Made by a program: the position numbers and the translations under genes. A DNA stretch of 5,875 bases, taken from JAEUIG01 sp046349775 (lineage in GTDB: Bacteria; Planctomycetota; Planctomycetia; Planctomycetales; Planctomycetaceae). The notes below the pieces were generated by a model that was not told the DNA's origin, did not search any database, and saw nothing but the letters and a program-made list of their open reading frames with translations. Of this stretch, positions 1 through 4,854 are shown piece by piece; the first letter of the stretch is position 1, and every line of letters begins with the position of its first letter. The stretch is taken from NCBI GenBank assembly GCA_046349775.1, contig JAXMBS010000122.1, positions 1-5,875 of the forward strand, written 5' to 3'.

Positions 1-127
1 GCGCGTCGTCAACATCCTCAAGCAGGCCGGCTACCGCGGCTATCTCGTGCTCGAGTACGAGGAACCGGAGGAACCGCGCGAGCGGATTCCGGCGATTCTC
101 GACGAACTGCGGACGCTGATCGCGTAG
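1..127 (+). CDS. Sugar phosphate isomerase/epimerase family protein, C-terminal fragment
   Basis: Only the last 41 codons and the TAG stop (125-127) are in the window; reading starts at base 2 and the 5' end is cut by the edge. The fragment contains ILKQAGYRGYLVLEYE, then an acidic proline-rich turn (EPEEPRE), and ends in an amphipathic helix (IPAILDELRTLIA). The G-Y-x-G-[YW]-L-x-L-E-Y-E pattern is what I know from the last beta strand of the xylose isomerase-like TIM barrel (AP endonuclease 2 family), and a closing 'LDELRTLI' helix is common in its sugar phosphate isomerase/epimerase members. These usually act on keto/aldo sugars or inositols in the cytoplasm. The substrate cannot be told from this fragment, and the metal-binding residues lie outside the window. 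The gene ends 35 bases before a strong hairpin. Confidence 0.72.
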   Translation, partial: RVVNILKQAGYRGYLVLEYEEPEEPRERIPAILDELRTLIA

Positions 128-161
128 CTTTGCAACCGCGTGTCGCGCACAGTTCTGGCGG

Positions 162-190
162 CGTCCCGGACGCTCAAAGCGTCCGGGACG
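162..190 (+). terminator. Perfect 13-bp hairpin after the isomerase gene, probable terminator
   Basis: Bases 162-174 (CGTCCCGGACGCT) pair perfectly with 178-190 (AGCGTCCGGGACG) around a CAA loop. The downstream sequence is T-rich but interrupted (TTTCGCTCTTT from 191), so the U-tract is imperfect. Its place 35 bases after the isomerase stop fits a rho-independent terminator on the plus strand. It could also be one copy of an interspersed palindromic repeat that serves as a terminator here. Confidence 0.55.
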
Positions 191-204
191 TTTCGCTCTT
201 TACA

Positions 205-270
205 GATCGGAGTTTTCCTACGACCCTCCCCCTCTTGCCGACCTCCGATCGCCGACTTCCGACCTCCGAT
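205..270 (+). repeat. Repeated pyrimidine-rich leader with competing inverted repeats before the DMT gene
   Basis: Two 14-base units, 237-250 (GCCGACCTCCGATC) and 251-264 (GCCGACTTCCGACC), match at 12 of 14 positions, and a further TCCGAT follows up to the start codon. GATCGGAG at 205-212 is the exact reverse complement of CTCCGATC at 243-250. Seven of its bases (206-212) also complement CTCCGAT at 264-270, which includes the first two bases of the ATG at 269. The RNA could therefore form either of two hairpins, one covering the start codon. No purine-rich ribosome binding site is present just before 269. Regulation is inference only. Confidence 0.4.
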
Positions 271-667
271 GATCACCGTCCTCCTCCTGACGATCTCCAA
301 CGTCTTCATGACCTTCGCCTGGTACGGCCACCTCAAGTACGCCAAGGCGCCGCTGATCACCGCCATCCTCGTCAGTTGGGGGATCGCCTTTGCCGAATAC
401 TGCTTTCAGGTGCCGGCCAATCGCATCGGTCACCGGCACTTCGAAGCGGCCCAGCTCAAGATCATGCAGGAGGTCATCACCCTGGTCGTGTTCGCCGCCT
501 TCAGCGTGCTGTACCTGAAAGAACCGCTGCGCTGGAACTACATCGTGGGCTTCGTTCTGATTCTGGCAGCGGTGTTCTTCGTATTCGTCGTCGGCAAGCC
601 AAACGCACCGGCGGGAGGAACGAAGCACTCAATTGCCATGGAGGCGATTCGACAAACGGAACCATGA
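269..667 (+). CDS. DMT family protein (DUF486), four-helix membrane protein
   Basis: The 132-residue product matches what I know of the small DUF486/DMT family, related to drug/metabolite transporters. Four hydrophobic segments lie near residues 2-19, 28-46, 66-83 and 90-108. Conserved-looking stretches are SNVFMTFAWYGHLK (10-23), the VPANRIGH loop (48-55), AAQLKIMQEVITLVVF (60-75) and LYLKEPLRWN (81-90). It should be an inner-membrane protein; the substrate of the family is unknown to me. The frame stays open upstream to an ATG at 140, but those extra 43 residues are encoded by the hairpin and repeated leader and do not resemble the family, so I chose the ATG at 269 where the hydrophobic N-terminus begins. 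No Shine-Dalgarno is seen there. The last 23 or so residues (109-132) are a hydrophilic tail beyond the usual family end. The gene converges on the STAS gene, with 15 bp between stops and no obvious terminator. Confidence 0.9.
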   Translation: MITVLLLTISNVFMTFAWYGHLKYAKAPLITAILVSWGIAFAEYCFQVPANRIGHRHFEAAQLKIMQEVITLVVFAAFSVLYLKEPLRWNYIVGFVLILAAVFFVFVVGKPNAPAGGTKHSIAMEAIRQTEP

Positions 668-682
668 CATCGGACCAGCAGG

Positions 683-1198
683 TCATTCCCCTTGTGCCGC
701 CGCCAGGTCCTGAGCCGCCATCTCGGCGATCATCTTGTACCGGTCCTGCATCGGACCCGGCACCTGCGCCAGTTCCTGGTGCGCCTGCACGACGTTCTTC
801 TTGAAATCCAGCCCGCACTGACCCGGCTGCTCCTCGGGCAGGATGTGCCACTGGCTGTCGTCGTTGGCGGAGTTTCCCGAATCGATCCGGAACAGCGTCT
901 TCGCCCCCATGCGTCCCAGGATCTGCAGGCACTGCTCCGACGGTGCAACCAATGTCAGCATGCTGCTGCCGTCCTGGCCGGGGGTTTTCCGCAAGTGCAG
1001 CAGCGTGCCGAGGAACGTGCTGTCGAAATACTCGCACTCGCTCAGGTCAACCTGCAGTCGCTCCACGCGCCGCGCCAGCACTTCCTCGGCAAATCGACGA
1101 AACGCCGGACACTGATGAGCCTGAGCGCGTCCCCGCACTCGGACCACCGCCGTGCTGCTCTCAAACGTGGCGAAAATCGTTCCGCTGGAATCAGCCAT
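683..1198 (-). CDS. STAS-domain protein, anti-sigma factor antagonist-like
   Basis: The 171-residue product has a STAS fold signature over about residues 8-110: a beta-rich start (TAVVRVRGRAQAHQ), then VDLSECEYFDSTFLGTLLHL around residues 50-69. Asp59-Ser60-Thr61 occupies the place where SpoIIAA/RsbV-type proteins carry the serine phosphorylated by an anti-sigma kinase, so Ser60 is the candidate site. A second helical part (SEQCLQILGRMGAKTLFRI, 87-105) fits the end of the domain. Residues 111-171 are a tail ending in a likely amphipathic helix (DRYKMIAEMAAQDLAAAQ) that minimal antagonists lack. Such proteins are cytoplasmic partner-switching regulators. No kinase, phosphatase or sigma gene is next to it here. 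The ATG at 1198 was preferred to an upstream TTG at 1228 because GAGG lies five bases before it. Partner and pathway are unknown. Confidence 0.82.
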   Translation of the reverse strand: MADSSGTIFATFESSTAVVRVRGRAQAHQCPAFRRFAEEVLARRVERLQVDLSECEYFDSTFLGTLLHLRKTPGQDGSSMLTLVAPSEQCLQILGRMGAKTLFRIDSGNSANDDSQWHILPEEQPGQCGLDFKKNVVQAHQELAQVPGPMQDRYKMIAEMAAQDLAAAQGE

Positions 1199-1203
1199 GA
1201 CAA

Positions 1204-1207
1204 CCTC
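1204..1207 (-). promoter_or_regulatory. Ribosome binding site of the STAS gene
   Basis: On the minus strand GAGG lies five bases upstream of the ATG at 1198. This fixes the start there instead of at the in-frame TTG at 1228. Confidence 0.55.
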
Positions 1208-1229
1208 GCGAACGGTGGGCAGACGCAAG

Positions 1230-1256
1230 CCGAATCGTTTCGATTGTACCGAATCG
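1230..1256 (-). promoter_or_regulatory. Possible STAS promoter with -10 box between two direct repeats
   Basis: On the minus strand TACAAT (1248 down to 1243) matches the sigma-70 -10 consensus at five of six positions. It would start transcription roughly 37 bases before the STAS ATG. It lies between two exact copies of CGATTCGG (plus-strand CCGAATCG at 1230-1237 and 1249-1256), 19 bases apart start to start. No convincing -35 hexamer sits at the normal spacing, so this is either a weak or activator-dependent promoter or chance. An 8-bp inverted pair (CAAGCCGA 1226-1233, TCGGCTTG 1271-1278) also spans it. Confidence 0.3.
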
Positions 1257-1367
1257 CGCCACTGTGTTCATCGGCTTGTCGCGTTCGGCGGCACTAAGCC
1301 GAATTCTCAGCGGACGATCTTCGCAAATGTTACACGCAGCCCGGCTGCTGTCTGAAATCATCACCGA

Positions 1368-1394
1368 GTCGCCCCCTCGGAAGGGCGAGGCGAC
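1368..1394. repeat. Hairpin GTCGCC/GGCGAC with inner CCC/GGG pairing
   Basis: GTCGCC at 1368-1373 pairs with GGCGAC at 1389-1394. CCC (1374-1376) can continue the stem with GGG (1383-1385), leaving a three-base bulge. An alternative fold pairs CCTCG (1375-1379) with CGAGG (1386-1390). No T-run follows on the minus strand, so a terminator role for the HEAT-BNR transcript is weak. Confidence 0.4.
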
Positions 1395-1411
1395 TTTGCA
1401 CAGAAAGTGCA

Positions 1412-1576
1412 TTGGTCCGACCATCGGTATTTGTCAGGTCTCGCCCACTAGCCCGAAGCGCGAGCGAGGGCATGCCCATTGTGACGACTTGCCACGGAGT
1501 GCACGGAGACAACCGAGAAGAGATCTCTCCGTGGTGAATTTCCAATCGGCCGGACAGAAATTGATAGTCGGACCAG
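1412..1576. repeat. Imperfect 27-bp inverted arms enclosing about 111 bp
   Basis: Plus-strand 1412-1438 begins TTGGTCCGACCATCGG. The reverse complement of 1550-1576 begins CTGGTCCGACTATCAA. By eye the two arms agree at 20 of 27 positions, including nine identical bases in a row (TGGTCCGAC). The enclosed DNA contains the CCCGAAGCGCGAGCGAGGG motif and the CCACGGAG stem. This may be the remnant of a small non-autonomous element or a composite palindromic repeat. I see no target-site duplication and no open reading frame inside. Confidence 0.4.
1492..1534. repeat. CCACGGAG/CTCCGTGG stem with tandem CACGGAGA units
   Basis: CCACGGAG at 1492-1499 is the exact reverse complement of CTCCGTGG at 1527-1534, with 27 bases between. 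The loop repeats the theme (CACGGAGA at 1502-1509, ACCGAGAAGA at 1512-1521) and contains the perfect palindrome AGAGATCTCT (1519-1528). It resembles the 'ccacagag-cacagag' type of interspersed repeat that I remember from planctomycetes and other environmental bacteria. Confidence 0.5.
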
Positions 1577-1583
1577 TTGGGTC

Positions 1584-1641
1584 GGCTGTGCCCACCACGA
1601 CGAATCGCAATCTGGTGGGCACAGCCCACCCTGCAGTTTTT
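1584..1641. repeat. 14-bp perfect inverted repeat with an overlapping 7-bp hairpin and T-run
   Basis: GGCTGTGCCCACCA (1584-1597) pairs perfectly with TGGTGGGCACAGCC (1613-1626) across a 15-base loop. The right arm can instead fold on itself: GGTGGGC (1614-1620) and GCCCACC (1624-1630) form a perfect stem around ACA. On the plus strand five T (1637-1641) follow six bases later, giving a terminator-like shape, but no plus-strand gene leads into it. On the minus strand it lies about 100 bases after the HEAT-BNR stop and could protect or end that transcript; no U-tract is present in that direction. Confidence 0.5.
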
Positions 1642-1739
1642 GTGCAAAGCCGGGTGAGGCTGCTGCCGAACCGCCCGTGCGCCAACACCCTCATTCAATG
1701 TCGCGCCAACCGGTCGGTACGCAGCTCCCATTCGATCAG

Positions 1740-3659
1740 TTACTTCGCATACAGCCAGCTCACCGGCAGCGAACGAAACCGCGCCGAGTAGTTCACGGTC
1801 CCCCGCGGATTGTCGTAATACGTCAGCAGGAACCGATTCCGCACAAACAGCACGCTGGTGTACGCGTACGTCCGTTGCGGATCCGGTTCGAGGTTCCGGA
1901 TGTTCGTCCACGTTCGGCCCTCGTCGCTGGAAATTGCCGCCGTCAGCGGCGTCCGTTCGCCGCCGTGCCCTGCGCCGGCGTCGAACACATTGTTCCAGAT
2001 CAGCAGCAGGTCGCCCGTCGCGGGGATTCTGCGGATGGTTGCCGGCGCTTCCGGCGCAGGCAGGTCCAGTTTCCCCGGTGCGCTCCACGTCTCCCCGCCG
2101 TCGTCCGAATAGCTTGTGGCGATGTGCCCTTGCTGCGTGCGGACGATCATCATCAGCCGCCCGTCACTGAGCTCGAGCACTTCGGGTTCCATCGCTCCAC
2201 GTTGCGGGGCGTCCACTTTCCCGCTCGTCCCGCGCCACGTCCGGCCGCCGTCGTCAGACACGTAACAGTGACAGACGAAATGATTCACCGATTCCACATC
2301 GGCCGTGCTCGCCGCCGGAACGATGAGCCGGCCGCCGGTCAGCTGCGTTACGCGGTCGTTGTTCACGACGTGATAGCCCGGATCGGACGTCACGAGGATC
2401 GGCTCGCCGAACGTCCGCGCTTCGTCCGACGAAATCCGGACGTACGTCCGCAGGTCGTTGAACGCGTTCTTCTGCAGAAAGAACAGCGCGATCGCGCCCG
2501 GTTCGGCCGGCGCGCCCAGTCGCCGCAGCGTGACGCTCATCACGTTCAGCGCCCCGGTGTTCTCCTGCAGCGTGCGCGGCTCGCCCCAGGTGCTGCCTCC
2601 GTCGGTCGACGCACGCGCCACGATCCGGGCCTTGGCGAAGTCGCTGCTGTCGGCGCTGAACTCGGTCATCGCAGACAGCAGCGAGCCGTCATACAGATCG
2701 ATTACCGAGCCTTCCGAATACCGGGGATGCTCCGGAGTGGCTGCAAAGACCAGATTGGAAACGTCGTCTCCGCGATCGACGTCGGGCGGATTGGCAATGG
2801 CCAGCAGCGCATGGGCGGCACGAATCCGGGCGTCCGGCCAGGAGTCGTCGAGCAACGCTGTCAGGTCGGGGATCAGCTCGGCCGCGTCGGGGACCTCGGG
2901 GGCGAACTCGGCCGCCATCGTCCGCGCGACGTCGTCCGCGTGGTGAAAGTTTCGCAGCAGCGCCGCGCGACCGTCCGCGGCTCCGTGCAACGCCAGCGAA
3001 TACTCGTAGAAGGCACGTGCCGCAGGATCGCTTTCGCGCGACATCCGCTGTCTGAGGGCCGGCGCATCAGACGCATCCCCGACTCGGGCCAGCGCCCACG
3101 CGGCCAGCTTGCCGGTCAGGGAATCCTCCGCCTTCAACAATTCACGAAGGATTGCCAGCGCCCGCGGATTTCCGCCCCGCGCGAGCGCCGCGCCGGACAT
3201 GACCTTCAGGCCGGGATTACCGTCGCGCGCAAACGCCTGCCGCAGCGCCGCGCCGTCTCCCAGCTCACGAATCTTGAACAGGCTCTCGGCCGCGTGAACG
3301 TGTCCGTGCGGATTGTCGCTCGTCAGGATCAGCAATAGCACATCGGCATACCGGCGGTCTCCCGCACGGACCAGCTCACGGGCCAGACCGCAACGCCGCT
3401 GGTCGTCCGTCTCCGTCTGCAGTTTTTCGAGCAGCAGCGGACGCACTTCGTCCGGGTGCCCACCGGCCGTCAGTCCTTCGGCCGCATGCATCGCATGCCA
3501 GAATTGATCCGAGCGCAGCCCCTCGCGCAGGATGTCGAGGCACCGCCCGCGGACCGGTGCTTCGAGTGTCACTGACCGATCAGCTGCCCCGGACATCGAC
3601 GTTTGGAGTGCGATCACGAAGACCCCCAACAGAACTCGGCTCGGACGACGTACAAGCAT
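1740..3659 (-). CDS. Exported HEAT-repeat and BNR (sialidase-family) protein
   Basis: The 639-residue product starts with a probable Sec signal peptide: RR near residues 4-5, a hydrophobic core at 9-18 and likely cleavage after SGA or SGAA (25-26). Residues about 35-295 are helical repeats of HEAT type (ALREL, AAWALARVGD, ARIRAAHALLAIA). Residues about 310-639 form a BNR/Asp-box beta-propeller with boxes at 351-358 (STDGGSTW), 410-417 (degenerate, SSDEARTF), 468-475 (SDDGGRTW), 518-525 (SDDGGETW) and 577-584 (SSDEGRTW). The family's RYSEG opening (313-317), NNDR (433-436), MEPE (490-493), VRT (506-508) and a late YAYTS (598-602) are present; Arg313, Arg436, Arg507 and Tyr598/600 are catalytic candidates by analogy only. 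The classical FRIP motif is absent, so true sialidase activity is doubtful; another glycan-directed activity is equally possible. The ATG at 3659 has GGAG six bases upstream; an in-frame TTG lies five codons earlier. It is the last gene of a minus-strand trio. Confidence 0.85.
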   Translation of the reverse strand: MLVRRPSRVLLGVFVIALQTSMSGAADRSVTLEAPVRGRCLDILREGLRSDQFWHAMHAAEGLTAGGHPDEVRPLLLEKLQTETDDQRRCGLARELVRAGDRRYADVLLLILTSDNPHGHVHAAESLFKIRELGDGAALRQAFARDGNPGLKVMSGAALARGGNPRALAILRELLKAEDSLTGKLAAWALARVGDASDAPALRQRMSRESDPAARAFYEYSLALHGAADGRAALLRNFHHADDVARTMAAEFAPEVPDAAELIPDLTALLDDSWPDARIRAAHALLAIANPPDVDRGDDVSNLVFAATPEHPRYSEGSVIDLYDGSLLSAMTEFSADSSDFAKARIVARASTDGGSTWGEPRTLQENTGALNVMSVTLRRLGAPAEPGAIALFFLQKNAFNDLRTYVRISSDEARTFGEPILVTSDPGYHVVNNDRVTQLTGGRLIVPAASTADVESVNHFVCHCYVSDDGGRTWRGTSGKVDAPQRGAMEPEVLELSDGRLMMIVRTQQGHIATSYSDDGGETWSAPGKLDLPAPEAPATIRRIPATGDLLLIWNNVFDAGAGHGGERTPLTAAISSDEGRTWTNIRNLEPDPQRTYAYTSVLFVRNRFLLTYYDNPRGTVNYSARFRSLPVSWLYAK

Positions 3660-3665
3660 GGCGAA

Positions 3666-3669
3666 CTCC
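3666..3669 (-). promoter_or_regulatory. Ribosome binding site of the HEAT-BNR gene
   Basis: On the minus strand GGAG stands six bases before the ATG at 3659. It decides for this start over the upstream TTG at 3674. Confidence 0.6.
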
Positions 3670-3676
3670 GGCAACA

Positions 3677-3694
3677 GGGACGCAGCAGCGTCCC
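3677..3694 (-). promoter_or_regulatory. Perfect 7-bp hairpin just upstream of the HEAT-BNR ribosome binding site
   Basis: GGGACGC (3677-3683) and GCGTCCC (3688-3694) are perfect complements around a four-base loop. In the minus-strand RNA the stem ends seven bases before the GGAG at 3669. No U-run follows, so it is not a standard terminator; it could mark a processing site, stabilise the downstream RNA or influence ribosome access. It lies inside the 87-bp gap between the carrier and the HEAT-BNR gene. GCGTCCC also forms part of the hairpin region at 161-190. Confidence 0.45.
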
Positions 3695-3746
3695 ATCATG
3701 CCAGAGTCTTTCGGTCGACGGGAGTCAGCCGGCGTCTTGGATCGCA

Positions 3747-4778
3747 TCAGTTTCCACTGGCGGACGCGGCTTCCTCTGCGCGCCGGTTCGCCGCCGCGAG
3801 CTGATCCGCCACCGCCGTGTCCAGAAATAACTGCGATGCGTGGTACATCAGCATCGGCAGCACTGCCAGCGGCGCTCCGGCCGCCGAAAACGTCGCGGCC
3901 ACGTACACCCCGATCGGCAGCGTCTTCTGGCTCGCGGCAAAGGCAATCGCCGCGCGGTCCGCCCGTTCAAACTCCAGAGCGCGGCTCGCCGCCACCGCCA
4001 GCGCCATCCCCGCCAGATGCAGCACGATGCACGACAGCCACACCAGCGCCATCGCGCCGATACCGCCGGCCAGCGCGCCCGTGGCCGCCTGCGGACCGGC
4101 CTTGATCGACTCCCAGAACACCATCACCAGAATACAGCTCTGCGCCACCACTCCCAGCGGCACTTTGTGTCGATCGGCGAACGCCGCGCAATACGGCAGG
4201 AATCTCGCGGATTGACCCGCGACAATCGGCAGCAGCGCGGAGACGACCAGCTTCTCCATCAGGAACCCGGTGTCCAGCGTAAATGCCGTGTCACCTTGGC
4301 CGAGCGGCGGCAGTAGCAGCTTCAGCCATAACGGCGTCACTGCAAAGCACGCGCCGTTCGTCAGCAGCGTCACCAGCAGCGACACCGCGTCGTTCCCGCC
4401 CGCCTTGCGCGTCCAGACCGAAGCCGCCGCCATCGTGCTCGGCACGCTGGCCGCGATCAGCAGCCCCACGGTGAAATCGACCGACAACTGCACGCGGCTC
4501 AATGGCCACGCCGCCAGCGGAATCAGCGCCATGTTGACGAAGCTGGCCCACAGCACCGGGCCCGGCCGGCTCAGCGCCGCCCGCAGCTTGCCGTTGTCGA
4601 GCGTCACCGACATCAGGAACAGGATGAGAATCACCAGCGCCGTCGGCGTCTGCGGATCGATCGCCGATCGCAGCCGGTCGATCCGACCCGCGCTCAACTG
4701 CGAGCCCACCCACAGTCCGGATGGGATCAACATCACCAGGAGCACGAGAAACCAGCGCCGCAGCAGCCAGCGAAGCAT
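3747..4778 (-). CDS. Bile acid:sodium symporter-like transporter (SBF-like family)
   Basis: The 343-residue product is almost wholly hydrophobic, with about ten membrane segments near 8-26, 44-60, 74-94, 101-119, 133-157, 173-190, 208-224, 235-262, 276-297 and 300-320. Family-like motifs are SVPSTMAAASVWTRKAGGND (111-130), the broken-helix region of SBF carriers, and AASQKTLPIGV (281-291), which matches the 'SQKTL' motif of the SBF-like/SLC10A7-type branch. Members are inner-membrane carriers of the SLC10 fold, usually thought to move an organic anion with sodium; the substrate here cannot be read from the sequence. Length suits this branch. The frame is open upstream to 5009 but those residues are arginine-rich, overlap the preceding gene and look non-coding, so I chose the ATG at 4778 where the basic-then-hydrophobic start appears. 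No clear Shine-Dalgarno precedes it. It lies 76 bp after the upstream gene and 87 bp before the HEAT-BNR gene. The tail (322-343) is alanine-rich and soluble. Confidence 0.85.
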   Translation of the reverse strand: MLRWLLRRWFLVLLVMLIPSGLWVGSQLSAGRIDRLRSAIDPQTPTALVILILFLMSVTLDNGKLRAALSRPGPVLWASFVNMALIPLAAWPLSRVQLSVDFTVGLLIAASVPSTMAAASVWTRKAGGNDAVSLLVTLLTNGACFAVTPLWLKLLLPPLGQGDTAFTLDTGFLMEKLVVSALLPIVAGQSARFLPYCAAFADRHKVPLGVVAQSCILVMVFWESIKAGPQAATGALAGGIGAMALVWLSCIVLHLAGMALAVAASRALEFERADRAAIAFAASQKTLPIGVYVAATFSAAGAPLAVLPMLMYHASQLFLDTAVADQLAAANRRAEEAASASGN

Positions 4779-4854
4779 GAGATCGGCTCGGTACGGCGAG
4801 GACGAACGGCTCGGCCCGCCGCGCCCGACGGCCGTGCCAGGTTGATGAAGCCAC
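4779..4854 (-). other. 76-bp gap between the TPR-like gene and the transporter
   Basis: No terminator hairpin with a U-run is seen, which allows read-through from the upstream gene into the transporter. The only structure noted is a direct repeat CGGCTCGG at 4784-4791 and 4807-4814 (plus strand). No convincing promoter was found. Confidence 0.35.

Larger units (their letters stand above)
1199..1739. other. Gene-free stretch of 541 bp with many short repeats and palindromes
   Basis: I find no credible coding sequence here: the open frames are short, overlap real genes out of frame or run across the palindromes. From left to right it holds the STAS promoter region (1199 to about 1280), a hairpin (1368-1394), a small stem TGCAC/GTGCA (1397-1411), 27-bp imperfect inverted arms (1412-1438 and 1550-1576), the motif CCCGAAGCGCGAGCGAGGG (1452-1470) running into the palindrome GGGCATGCCC (1468-1477), an 8-bp stem (1492-1534), a 14-bp hairpin (1584-1626) and a pyrimidine/GC-rich tail to the end of the HEAT-BNR gene. 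Several of these resemble interspersed planctomycete repeats I remember, though copy number cannot be judged from one window. Confidence 0.7.

Noticed and set aside
140..268. Upstream extension of the DMT protein to an ATG at 140
   Set aside because: The extra 43 residues come from the terminator-like hairpin and repeated leader and do not resemble the family N-terminus, which begins at 269.
668..682. Terminator between the convergent DMT and STAS genes
   Set aside because: The 15 bases contain no inverted repeat or T-run; any termination signal would have to lie inside the coding sequences.
1191..1424. 77-codon minus-strand frame upstream of and overlapping the STAS start
   Set aside because: It overlaps the STAS start out of frame, runs across repeat sequence and has no recognisable motif.
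1412..1576. CRISPR array
   Set aside because: The repeats are inverted, differ in sequence and are not evenly spaced; no direct repeat-spacer pattern exists.
1199..1739. tRNA or structured RNA gene in the gene-free stretch
   Set aside because: The stems are simple two-arm palindromes. I could not lay out a cloverleaf, a TPsiC-type arm or any riboswitch core that I know.
1330..2088. 252-codon minus-strand frame over the repeat region and the end of the HEAT-BNR gene
   Set aside because: It is built from palindromic repeats (including the MPSLALRASG artefact) and a shifted frame of the HEAT-BNR gene.
1677..3338. Long plus-strand open frame (553 codons) antisense to the HEAT-BNR gene
   Set aside because: Its product is arginine/proline-rich with no recognisable domain, and the opposite strand carries clear HEAT and Asp-box motifs in frame. 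High GC leaves such antisense frames open by chance.
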